Shown: in pieces, positions 53,450-61,219 of the stretch | Numbering within the stretch: position 1 is the first letter of the stretch | How the letters are laid out: every line of letters begins with the position of its first letter | NCBI RefSeq assembly: GCF_001865015.1 | Contig: NZ_MJGV01000002.1 | Coordinates: 4,182-68,181, forward strand | DNA length: 64,000 nucleotides | Origin: Curtobacterium sp. MMLR14_010 | Lineage (GTDB): Bacteria; Actinomycetota; Actinomycetes; Actinomycetales; Microbacteriaceae | Reading direction: 5' to 3' | Program-made: the position numbers and the translations under genes | Notes under the pieces: model-generated | The model's database searches: none | The model's input: only the letters and a program-made list of their open reading frames with translations | Told to the model about the DNA's origin: nothing

Positions 53450-53854
53450 ATGAGCCTCTTCATCACCTGCCCGGTCGACAGCGTCGAGCGTGCGACGGCC
53501 TTCTACCGGGCCCTCGGCTGGACCATCCAGCCCGCCATGTCGAGCGACCAGACCTCGTGCTTCGCCATCGCCCCGGAGCAGTACGTCATGCTCACCAGCC
53601 GCGAGGTGTACGCCAGCGTCGGTGGCACCGAGGAGCTCGTGGGCGGACCGGACACCCCGTCCAAGGTCACCGTCTCGTTCGACCTCGACAGCCGTCAGGC
53701 GGTCGACGACCTGCTCGATCGCGCCGCCGCGGCCGGCGGGCGCGTCGGCGACACCGACGAGTACCCCTTCATGTACCAGCGCCAGTTCGACGACCCGGAC
53801 GGCTACCACTGGTCGCCGTTCTGGATGAAGCCGAAGGAGCCTGCGGCACCCTGA
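53450..53854 (+). CDS. VOC (glyoxalase/bleomycin-resistance fold) protein
   Basis: A 134-aa single VOC-fold protein. The N-terminal VERATAFYRALGWTIQP and C-terminal FDDPDGYHWSPFWM are typical of PhnB-like members. Whether it binds metal or acts as an enzyme is unclear. It starts at ATG 53450 and is divergent from the membrane protein gene. A family A palindrome follows. Confidence 0.88.
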   Translation: MSLFITCPVDSVERATAFYRALGWTIQPAMSSDQTSCFAIAPEQYVMLTSREVYASVGGTEELVGGPDTPSKVTVSFDLDSRQAVDDLLDRAAAAGGRVGDTDEYPFMYQRQFDDPDGYHWSPFWMKPKEPAAP

Positions 53855-53871
53855 TCGCGCTGATCGCGCGG

Positions 53872-53929
53872 ACCACCGGACGGGAGGCTCGGTGCCAGCG
53901 CACCCCGAGCCTCCCGTCCGGTGGGTGGT
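53872..53929. repeat. Family A element A6
   Basis: The 21-bp left arm (ACCACCGGACGGGAGGCTCGG) pairs with the right arm ending CCTCCCGTCCGGTGGGTGGT, with one extra base, around a 12-nt loop. It lies between convergent genes. Confidence 0.85.
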
Positions 53930-53948
53930 CGCGACCACGCGCGCGCCG

Positions 53949-55457
53949 TCAGGGCATCAGGCGGGCGGCCTCCTGGGCGACCACCTGCTCGCGGTCCGGC
54001 ATCTGCCGGAGCTGCTGCAGCGGGCGCACCATGCGGGTGTTGCTGCGGAGCGCGGGTTCCGCGCGGTCGAGGAAGGCCCAGTACCCGGCGGTGAACGGGC
54101 AGGCGTCCTCGCCCAGCCGCTTCGTCGGGTCGAAGCGGCAGCCGCCGCAGTGGTCGGTCATCTTGTCGATGTAGCGCCCGCCCGCCGCGTACGGCTTCGT
54201 GGCGACGACCCCGCCGTCCGCGTGCTGCGACATCCCGATGATGTTGGCGGGCATCACCCAGTCGGTGCCGTCGACGAACACGTCGGTGAACCACTCGGTC
54301 AGCTCGACGGGGTCCCAGCCGCGCTGGAGCGAGAAGTTCCCGAGGACCATCAGCCGCTGGATGTGGTGCAGCCAGCCGTGGTCCCGGGCGTCGTCGAGTG
54401 CGGTGGACAGGCAGACGGCGTCGACCTCGGTCGAGTCGAGCTCCCGCCACCAGCGGGGGAGCGAGGACCCACCCGACGGACCGTCCCGTCGCGCTCCGTC
54501 CTTCTGCGTCCCGAGTGCTGACGCTTCGGCCCCGTACGTGTCCCCGAGCCACCAGTAGAGGTGCCAGACGTAGTCGCGCCAGCCTGCGACCTGTCGGACG
54601 AAGCCCTCGACGCTGCCGATGGGGGCACCGCCGGTCTCGTACGCCCGGACCGCTGCCGTGACGGCGTCTCTCGGGTCGAGCACGCCGAGGTTCAGTGGCA
54701 CACTCAGCAGCGAGTGCGCCATCGTCCGGTCGTTGGTCAGGACGGCGTCCTCGTACGGCCCGAAGTCGCCGAGGCGGACCTCGAGGAAGTCGTCGAGGGC
54801 TGCCCTGGCCTCGTCCGCGGTCACGGCGAAGCGGCGGCGGTCGTCCCGTCCGACGAACTGCACGAGCCCGTCGCGCTCCCACTGGTCCAGGTCGGCGCGG
54901 ACCTCGTCGTCGACCTCGTCCTCCGTCGGCGACCACGGTCCGGGCAGCCCGAGGGTGGTCGCCCCACGTGGTGGGGGCTGCCGGTTGTCGGCGTCGTGGC
55001 TGAAGACCCCGCCGACCGGGGCGGTGCCGTCCATCAGCCAGCCCTCGCGGCGGCGCACCTGCTCGTAGAAGGACTCCATGAGGAACCGTCCGCCGCGGCC
55101 CCGGGCCCAGGCGCCGAAGTCCTCCTCGGAGGTGATGAACCCACGGCTCGGCAGGACCGTCACCCCGTGCTGCCGCACCTGCGCCCGGAGGGTCCGCGAC
55201 GGCGGGTCCACGACCTCGAGGTCATCATGTCCGGCGAGCACATCCTCCAGTCGGAGGACCTGCACGTGGTCCGCCCGGTCGCCGAGCTCGCGCACCCGGT
55301 GTCGGAGCGCGCTCAGCCACAGGTGCGCCTTGGCCCAGTGCACGGGACGGGCGGTGAAGAACTCGCGGGCCTCGACGACGACCATCGGTCCGCCGTCGTC
55401 GAAGAGCGGGCCGTACTGGCCGGGGAGGACGAGACGGCGGCGTGGCGAGTCGGTCAC
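53949..55457 (-). CDS. Photolyase-related flavoprotein (FeS-BCP/PhrB type)
   Basis: A 502-aa protein of the deoxyribodipyrimidine photolyase-related group (iron-sulfur bacterial cryptochrome/photolyase, as in (6-4) photolyase PhrB). The N-terminal antenna-type domain is LVLPGQYGPLFDD, and the C-terminal FAD domain has RQVAGWRDYVWHLYWW. Cys residues for the 4Fe-4S cluster include HCGGCRFDP and DACPF. Expected role: light-driven repair of (6-4) photoproducts or light sensing. GTG start at 55457. Common in leaf-surface bacteria. Confidence 0.9.
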   Translation of the reverse strand: MTDSPRRRLVLPGQYGPLFDDGGPMVVVEAREFFTARPVHWAKAHLWLSALRHRVRELGDRADHVQVLRLEDVLAGHDDLEVVDPPSRTLRAQVRQHGVTVLPSRGFITSEEDFGAWARGRGGRFLMESFYEQVRRREGWLMDGTAPVGGVFSHDADNRQPPPRGATTLGLPGPWSPTEDEVDDEVRADLDQWERDGLVQFVGRDDRRRFAVTADEARAALDDFLEVRLGDFGPYEDAVLTNDRTMAHSLLSVPLNLGVLDPRDAVTAAVRAYETGGAPIGSVEGFVRQVAGWRDYVWHLYWWLGDTYGAEASALGTQKDGARRDGPSGGSSLPRWWRELDSTEVDAVCLSTALDDARDHGWLHHIQRLMVLGNFSLQRGWDPVELTEWFTDVFVDGTDWVMPANIIGMSQHADGGVVATKPYAAGGRYIDKMTDHCGGCRFDPTKRLGEDACPFTAGYWAFLDRAEPALRSNTRMVRPLQQLRQMPDREQVVAQEAARLMP

Positions 55458-55887
55458 TGCGCGGACGCTACGCGCGTGCCGCGGTGAGGTCGCACTTCGT
55501 GTCGCCTGGTGCGGGCCGGAGCCGACACGAACTGCGACCTCAGCGAAGCGACCTCAGCGGCGTGGCGGGGTGGTGCGGTGAGCGCGCTGGCCCGTCGAGC
55601 GGTCAGGACACCCCGCGTGCACGACGCCGAGTGGTCGGGGAGCGTCGGTCCGGCGGTCTCGGGCCGACGTCTCGTGACCGTTCGCCGGACGTGAGCGGGG
55701 AGTCGTGACCGGTGGGGCCCAGCGGGGCGGGCGGGGGTCGACCATGTGCCGGACGGACATGGCCTGGTGGTCCGGGGTCGAGCCTCCCGGCTGTCTGCCG
55801 CGCCCGCGAGGACGGTGAGGTCGCACTTCGTGTCGCTTGGTGCGGGCCGGAGCCGACACGAACTGCGACCTGAGCGGCGTGGCCGGG
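55458..55887. repeat. 430-bp repeat-filled gap
   Basis: No gene seen. Family C copy C2 (55485-55504 with 55523-55542, 19 of 20 paired) and C3 (55816-55835 with 55854-55873) share almost the same 60 bp, loop included. Between them lies family E element E2 (55601-55713), a near-match of 37055-37167 in inverted orientation, and a family A core (CGAGCCTCCC, about 55785). Confidence 0.88.
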
Positions 55888-56415
55888 TCAGCCGGTCGCG
55901 CCGGCCGGGGGGTCGACGAGCAGCGCGACGCGGTCGGTCAGGTAGTCGACGAGGGGGACGGCAGCGCCAGCGGTCGGCGACCACCGGACGAACGGCTCGC
56001 CGTCGCGCACGAACAGCACCCCGTCGGCGTCGACGAGCGTCTCGTCGAGGGGGATCGGTGTCGCGCCGTGGTTCACCGTGTCGCCCGCGTCGAAGCGACC
56101 ACGGACGGCGGCCGCCCGGTAGGCACGACGGGTCTCGGCGGACACGGAGACGAACTGCGCCCGCCCGGGGTCGGTGACCCGGGTGATGGTGCCCGTCGCC
56201 CAGACCCGGCCACCGCTCTCGAGGGACGACCCGAGGAGCAGCGCCCCGACCCGCCAGACCCGGCCGAGTGGGCGCATCGTCGGCTCGCGACGGATGCCGA
56301 GCACCGCCTTCGGGCGGACGTACTCGCCGAGGGCTTCGTCCCGGACGTCGGCGGTGCGCAGTCGTCGGGCGGCGTCGTCGAGCAGTGCCTGGGCCCGTGC
56401 CACACCGTCCGTCAC
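55888..56415 (-). CDS. Conserved hypothetical protein
   Basis: A 175-aa soluble protein. A helical N-terminus (VARAQALLDDAARRLRT) precedes a beta-rich part with KAVLGIRREPTMRPLGRVWR and ATGTITRVTD. It resembles uncharacterised actinobacterial proteins; no domain named. GTG 56415 is chosen because the coding signal begins there; a longer reading would overlap the divergent Mur ligase promoter. Confidence 0.75.
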   Translation of the reverse strand: MTDGVARAQALLDDAARRLRTADVRDEALGEYVRPKAVLGIRREPTMRPLGRVWRVGALLLGSSLESGGRVWATGTITRVTDPGRAQFVSVSAETRRAYRAAAVRGRFDAGDTVNHGATPIPLDETLVDADGVLFVRDGEPFVRWSPTAGAAVPLVDYLTDRVALLVDPPAGATG

Positions 56416-56567
56416 GACCCCAGAGCCTAGACGCGCGGGTCCCGCACCGGCCCCAGCGAGCGGGTGGGGTACGTGCGACTGGACCGGCACGCGGACGGCG
56501 CGGCGTTCCATGAACGGGCAGCGTCGCCCGCACCGGGGACGCCGACCCGACGACGAGGAACGTCCCA

Positions 56568-58142
56568 GTGCCCCACGCATTCGACCCCGAGCACCTCCGC
56601 CCTGTCACCCTGCGTTCCGTCGCCGACGCGGTCGGCGGCACCGCGGCGGGAGCCGCCGCGGTCGGGACCAGCGAGCCGGGGAGCGACACCCTCGTGACGG
56701 GGATGACGGTGAGCACCGCGGACGTCCGGCCAGGCGTGCTCTTCGCCGCACTGCCCGGCCGCCACCAGCACGGAGCGGACCACGTCGAGGAAGCCCGTCG
56801 TGCCGGGGCCGTCGCGGTCCTGACGGACACGGCGGGGGAGCCGACCGCGGCGGCGAGCGGCCTGCCCGTCGTCGTGGTGCCCGATGTCCGGGCAGTCCTC
56901 GGCGCCGCGGCCCGCGCGGTGTACGGCACGGGCGACCTCGGCGTCCCGATGCTCGGGGTGACGGGCACGAACGGCAAGACCTCGACCGTGTACGTGCTCG
57001 ATGCGATCATGCGCCGGCTCGGTTGGCCCACCGCGCTCACCTCGACCGCGGACCGCCGGATCCGGGACGACGCGGTCGCCTCGCGCCTGACCACCCCGGA
57101 AGCGCCGGAGCTGCACGCCTTCCTGGCCAGGGCCGCCGAGCAGGGAGTCCTCGGCATCGCGGTCGAGGCCAGCGCGCAGGGCCTCAGTCGGCACCGGCTC
57201 GACGGCGTGCGGTTCGACGTCGCCGGGTTCACGAACCTCAGCCACGACCACCTCGACGACTACGGTGACATGGACACGTACCTCCGGGCGAAGGCGGCGC
57301 TCTTCACGCCGGAGCACGCGCACCGCGGTGTGGTCTCGGTGGACAGCGCCGCAGGCCGGACGATCGTCCGCGACGCGGGTGTCCCCGTCGAGACGATCAC
57401 GTCGCTGCCCGAGCAGGACGCGACCTGGCGGGTCACCGTGCTCGAGCAGCGGCTGGACGGCACACGCTTCCGACTGACCGGGCCGGGCGGCGCGGACATC
57501 GTCACCGAGGTGCCGCTGCTCGGCCGGCACATGGCCGCGGACACCGGCCTCGCGATGGCGATGCTGATCCGCGCCGGCGTCGAGCCCGAGCGCCTCCGAG
57601 CCGCGGTCGGCGACCGGCTCGAGGTCGTCGTCCCCGGGCGGATGTCCGACGCCTCGGCACCCACCGGCCCGCGGGTGTTCGTCGACTTCGCGCACACGCC
57701 GGACGCCTTCGCGAAGAGCCTCGAGGCCGTCCGCGCGGTGGCACCCGCCCGCGTGGCGATCGTCCTCGGCGCCGACGGGGACCGTGACCCGACGAAGCGG
57801 CACGGCATGGGCGTCGTCGCGGCGACCGCGGCTGACGTCGTCGTGGTCGCCGACCACCACCCGCGCTTCGAGGACCCTGCCCCGATCCGCGCCGCGATCC
57901 TGGCCGGGGCGCGCTCGGTCGGCTCGGACGCCCTGATCGTCGAGGAGCCGGACCCCGCGACCGCGATCCGGACGGCGCTCGCCGCGATCGGGGACGACGG
58001 GGTCGTCTACTGGGCAGGCCCGGGCCTCACCGACTACCGGGACGTCCGCGGGGAGCACGTGCCGTACTCGTCGTTCGAGGACGCCCGCGTGGCGCTCGCC
58101 GAGGCGGGTCACCCCGCGGAGGACACCGTCCCGTGCGGCTGA
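56568..58142 (+). CDS. Mur ligase family protein, MurE-like with altered motifs
   Basis: A 524-aa ATP-dependent amide ligase related to MurE (UDP-MurNAc-tripeptide synthetase). The P-loop is GTNGKTST (133-140), the carbamylated Lys sits in YLRAKAALF, and the C-terminal domain begins FVDFAHTPDAF. Two normally conserved MurE sites are changed: DNPR is DHHPRFEDP, and the terminal GKGHE is GPGLTD. It lies outside a division/cell-wall cluster and may be a paralog with another substrate. GTG 56568 follows GAGGAA. The 3' end overlaps the convergent signal peptidase gene. Confidence 0.85.
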   Translation: MPHAFDPEHLRPVTLRSVADAVGGTAAGAAAVGTSEPGSDTLVTGMTVSTADVRPGVLFAALPGRHQHGADHVEEARRAGAVAVLTDTAGEPTAAASGLPVVVVPDVRAVLGAAARAVYGTGDLGVPMLGVTGTNGKTSTVYVLDAIMRRLGWPTALTSTADRRIRDDAVASRLTTPEAPELHAFLARAAEQGVLGIAVEASAQGLSRHRLDGVRFDVAGFTNLSHDHLDDYGDMDTYLRAKAALFTPEHAHRGVVSVDSAAGRTIVRDAGVPVETITSLPEQDATWRVTVLEQRLDGTRFRLTGPGGADIVTEVPLLGRHMAADTGLAMAMLIRAGVEPERLRAAVGDRLEVVVPGRMSDASAPTGPRVFVDFAHTPDAFAKSLEAVRAVAPARVAIVLGADGDRDPTKRHGMGVVAATAADVVVVADHHPRFEDPAPIRAAILAGARSVGSDALIVEEPDPATAIRTALAAIGDDGVVYWAGPGLTDYRDVRGEHVPYSSFEDARVALAEAGHPAEDTVPCG

Positions 58143-58753
58143 CCCGTCCGCCGGTACCCCGCGACGTGCCGCGGCCCTGAGCGTCGAGCGCGGCGCCGAC
58201 GACGCCGGGCCGCCGAGACCGTGCCGGTGATGATCATCACCGCGCCGTAGGTGAGCAGGACGGCGGCGATCGTCGGGACCAGCCAGGTCCGCGACCCGTT
58301 GACGAGCTGGTTGACCCAACCGATCCCGGGGACGCTGTACCAGACGACACCGCGCACCTGGCCGGGCACCACGGCGGCGGCGTCGGCGACCGCGTTGTTG
58401 TCGCCCCGCAGCACGAAGCTCCTGGTGCCGTCCGACGCGGTCGCGATCGACGTCACGCGATGACTGACCACCTCGGGCTGTCCCGATGCGATCTGGTAGG
58501 TCACGACGTCGCCGACACGGATGTCCTGGACCGGGGTCGGCCGCACGACGAGCAGTGTGCCCGGGGGGAGCGTCGGCTCCATCGACTGCGTCAGGACGGT
58601 CAGCGGGGTGGACCCCGTGGCCTTCGGGATGACGATCACCACGAGGGCGAGCCCGACCACCACCAGGAGCAGGCCGGTGCTGAGGCCGAGCGCGAGCGCA
58701 TGGAGGACGGCACGCCAGCCGGTGCGCCGTCGGGCCGGGGTCAGGCGCCGCAT
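58109..58753 (-). CDS. Signal peptidase I, ER/SipW type
   Basis: A 214-aa membrane protease. The N-terminal membrane segment is about 21-43, catalytic Ser57 is in TQSMEPTLPPG, and the general base is His98 in SHRV (not Lys), which defines the ER/archaeal/SipW class. RGDNN (116-120) is the conserved third box. A second membrane segment (about 158-178) and a basic tail follow. It ends the operon of three proteins with SipW-cognate signals, overlapping the preceding gene by 13 bp, so it probably cleaves them. Confidence 0.92.
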   Translation of the reverse strand: MRRLTPARRRTGWRAVLHALALGLSTGLLLVVVGLALVVIVIPKATGSTPLTVLTQSMEPTLPPGTLLVVRPTPVQDIRVGDVVTYQIASGQPEVVSHRVTSIATASDGTRSFVLRGDNNAVADAAAVVPGQVRGVVWYSVPGIGWVNQLVNGSRTWLVPTIAAVLLTYGAVMIITGTVSAARRRRRRARRSGPRHVAGYRRTGQPHGTVSSAG

Positions 58754-59634
58754 CGGATCGCCGCCCCGTCGTTCTTGGTGAAGCGGGTGACCGGTCCGCT
58801 GCCCGCGACGGTCGTGGTCGGGGCCCCGGAGCTGTCGATCACCTTCACCACGACGGTCGCGGTGCCGGTGGGGACGGAGGCGGGGAAGTCGCTCGGCGCG
58901 AGCTGGATCGCGGCAGCGGAGTACTCCTGCGACGGCTGACCGACCCTCGTGTCGCCCACGTAGGCGGCGTACCAGGTGTCGGGCGGTCGCGAGGACGCGG
59001 GCCACGTCAGGTCGACGTAGTTGTCGTCGTGGTCCGTGCAGGTGAGAGCGGGGGTCGCAGCGGTCGCCGCCGAGGTGTTGAGGTAGAAGCCGCCCGAGAA
59101 CGGTGCGGACACCCAGGGGCCCCAGCTCGTCGTGAGGGTGACGATGACGTTGGCCGTCGCCGAGGCCGGAGCTGATGCCCGCGGCGTGCTCCTGGTGCAC
59201 CACACCACCTCGGAGTGGGCGGCGAGCGTCGTGGTCATGCTCGGCAGCGACGCCCAGGTCCCGGAGATCGATCCACTGCCGACGGTCGCGCCGTCCGTGC
59301 AGTCCGCCGTCGTGGGCACCGGCCAGGCGACGACGTCGATGGCCTGCGCGAGTGCGGAGGAACTGTCACTCGTGACCCGCACGGAGGTCGTCGTGGTCCC
59401 CCGGAGGTTCTCCGAGTTCATCAACGTCAGGGGCTTGGTCAGCGAGGTCACCGTGCTGGAGAACGTCGTCGTGAGGTCCTCGGCGCCCTTGATCCCGGCG
59501 GCGAGCTTGCCGATCGTCGTGCTCGACGTGGCCTTCGCGCTCGCGGACCACAGCGCCCACGCGGCACTCGAACCGCCGACCACCAGCGCCAGGCTCAGCA
59601 TCGCGGCGAGGAGCACGCGGACACGGCGGCTCAC
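58741..59634 (-). CDS. Secreted protein with SipW-cognate signal peptide (297 aa)
   Basis: A 297-aa exported protein. The signal region VSRRVRVLLAAMLSLALVVG leads into SSAAWALWSASA, the A-L-W-S/N-x-S/A signature of SipW-dependent signals. The mature part is beta-rich and Thr/Ser-rich with two Cys pairs (ADCTDG/VWCTR; LTCTDH/IRCGA). Like TasA/CalY-type substrates it may form surface fibres or a matrix component. GTG 59634 overlaps the upstream stop (GTGA), and its end overlaps the signal peptidase start. Confidence 0.86.
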   Translation of the reverse strand: MSRRVRVLLAAMLSLALVVGGSSAAWALWSASAKATSSTTIGKLAAGIKGAEDLTTTFSSTVTSLTKPLTLMNSENLRGTTTTSVRVTSDSSSALAQAIDVVAWPVPTTADCTDGATVGSGSISGTWASLPSMTTTLAAHSEVVWCTRSTPRASAPASATANVIVTLTTSWGPWVSAPFSGGFYLNTSAATAATPALTCTDHDDNYVDLTWPASSRPPDTWYAAYVGDTRVGQPSQEYSAAAIQLAPSDFPASVPTGTATVVVKVIDSSGAPTTTVAGSGPVTRFTKNDGAAIRCGA

Positions 59635-60233
59635 GGCGCGACCTGCGTCCCGGTCACGGTCATCGTGAAGTCGGTGACGGCGCCCGACACGCTCTGCGGC
59701 GCGTCCGTCGCCAGCACGATCTCGATGCAGCCCATGCCGGACGCGCCGGCGGGGAGCGTGAAGTAGCCGCTCCCGGTGTCGAAGGTGGCGAGCGGGCCGG
59801 TGGCACCGGAGATCCCGGCGTGGCACTCGGAGGCCGAGCCGATCGAGGCGAGTCGGAGCGTCTGGGCGCCGAGGACGACGGCGTCCGTGGTGTCGGCGTA
59901 GGACACCTTCGTCGCGGTGATGGCCACCCGCATCGAGAGCGGCACCGTCCCGGTGTTCCGCACGGTGAACGTCCCCGTCGTGCTCGACCCCGGGCCGATC
60001 GCGGTCTGGTACATCGGCGACAGGGGACTCACGGTGATGGTCGCGGTGCCCGACCTGACGACGGACGACTTCGTGCTCGCCGAGGCGTTCCACAGCGCGT
60101 AGGTCCCGCCGGTGCCGAGCACCGACGCGACCACGGCGACCGCCAGCGCGAGTGCTGTGACCCACACCCAGCGGTGCCGGGCCGGCGCACGGTGGCGACG
60201 GCGCGGTGCGGTCGGACTGGTCATCTCCGTCAC
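59631..60233 (-). CDS. Secreted protein with SipW-cognate signal peptide (200 aa)
   Basis: A 200-aa exported protein. A basic N-terminus (about 1-20, RRRHRAPARHR) and a hydrophobic segment lead to GGTYALWNASAS, the SipW-cognate signature. The mature domain is an all-beta TasA/CalY-like sandwich (GTFTVRNTGTVPLSMRVAIT) with Cys residues near SECHAG and MGCIEI. GTG 60233 or ATG 60224 could start it. Middle of the operon; its stop overlaps the next GTG. Confidence 0.86.
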   Translation of the reverse strand: MTEMTSPTAPRRRHRAPARHRWVWVTALALAVAVVASVLGTGGTYALWNASASTKSSVVRSGTATITVSPLSPMYQTAIGPGSSTTGTFTVRNTGTVPLSMRVAITATKVSYADTTDAVVLGAQTLRLASIGSASECHAGISGATGPLATFDTGSGYFTLPAGASGMGCIEIVLATDAPQSVSGAVTDFTMTVTGTQVAP

Positions 60234-60303
60234 CCCCCGGTGAACGTGGTCGTGGTGGTGGGACCGGCGCGGTCGACGGATCAGGGACCGACCGCGCCGG
60301 TGG

Positions 60304-60858
60304 TCAGGAGCCGATCGCGGTCTGCGTCAGCGTGAACGCGAGCGCACCGACGTTGACGGTGCCGTTCTGGCCGGTGGTGGCCGACTGGGGCAGCTCGATC
60401 GTGAAGACGACCTTGACCGCCGAGGTGCCGGCGGCGGGGGAGACCACGAAGGTGTTGGCCGGGGACGTCGCCTGCACGACCGACGCACTCGACGACGTGA
60501 CCGCGAGGGTCTTCGTCGTCGCCGCGATCAGCCCGGAGTCGCCCGTGATGCTCTGGTTCGCGTAGGTCAGGTTCGCCTTGAGGTCCTGGCCGGTCGCGGC
60601 GATGTTCAGGGTCTGCGTGAACTGGTACTTGTTGCCGGGGACCATGAGCACGGAGGCGGGGTTGATCGTGGCGGAGCGGCCGTTGGTCAGGTCCGTCCAC
60701 ACGCCGTCGTTCGCCGCGGTCAGGGTCAGGGTGCCGGAGCTGATGGACGACGCGGCGCTCGAGGCGTTGGCGTTCCAGAGCGCGAAGCTGCCCGCGCCGC
60801 CGAGGAGCAGCGCGATGCCGGCGGCGCCTGCGAGGGCACCGGTGACGATCTTGTGCAT
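60304..60858 (-). CDS. Secreted protein with alternate-type signal peptide (184 aa)
   Basis: A 184-aa exported protein, first in the operon. MHKIVTGALAGAAGIALLLG followed by GAGSFALWNANAS matches the actinobacterial alternate-type signal peptide. The mature domain is Ala/Thr/Ser-rich, beta-sheet-forming and lacks Cys. As the promoter-proximal gene, separated by 70 bp from the next, it is the likely major subunit, as TasA is in Bacillus. The promoter lies about 180 bp upstream, leaving a long leader. Confidence 0.87.
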   Translation of the reverse strand: MHKIVTGALAGAAGIALLLGGAGSFALWNANASSAASSISSGTLTLTAANDGVWTDLTNGRSATINPASVLMVPGNKYQFTQTLNIAATGQDLKANLTYANQSITGDSGLIAATTKTLAVTSSSASVVQATSPANTFVVSPAAGTSAVKVVFTIELPQSATTGQNGTVNVGALAFTLTQTAIGS

Positions 60859-61219
60859 GGTGGATCCGTTCCTGCGCTCCGGGAAGCGCTGAGGCCGCCG
60901 GCACGGTGGTTCGGGTTGCGTGCAGGCGGGACGGTGTCATCGACCCCGTGGTACGAGGGCCGCGGCTGACCGGTGCCGAGCGGGACCGCCGAGCTCCGGA
61001 GCTCAGGGCGGCTCGGGCGGGCTGGATTCCGTCTGACATGGACGCTACCCGTCCCCCAAAGTGCTGACAACAAAGACGATGCGTCCGAATGGACCCAAAA
61101 CGGGGGTGATTTTCGTCCCCAGGAGTGCGGACGTACTTTGTACCCCGTTCTGACACCGATCGCCGAGGAATGCCGTTCAGGCCCATGCGGTTGCATCGAC
61201 CGGGAACGAGGAGGGGACC
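60859..61219. other. 361-bp divergent region of the SipW operon and pnuC
   Basis: No gene seen. It is less G+C-rich around 61065-61160 than the rest of the window. It holds the SipW-operon promoter (61042-61070), a GGGG/CCCC mini-hairpin around TGATTTTCG (about 61101-61120), and the pnuC ribosome site. I see no recognisable NAD-related riboswitch. Confidence 0.6.
61042..61070 (-). promoter_or_regulatory. Promoter of the SipW-type operon
   Basis: On the minus strand, -35 TTGTCA (61070-61065) and -10 TAGCGT (61047-61042) are spaced exactly 17 bp. Transcription should start near 61035, giving a 5' leader of about 175 nt before 60858. Confidence 0.6.

Noticed and set aside
25016-61156. Shared TGTACCCCGTTC near 25018 (csbD upstream) and 61139 (pnuC upstream) as sigma-B-type promoters
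   Set aside because: The complement contains GGGTAC, but no GTTT-type -35 lies at the right distance in either place. A shared 12-mer alone is not enough.
60859-61219. Possible NAD-related riboswitch before pnuC
   Set aside because: Only a small GGGG/CCCC hairpin is visible. No known NAD-I/NAD-II class features were recognised, and the pnuC ribosome site is not sequestered in any obvious stem.
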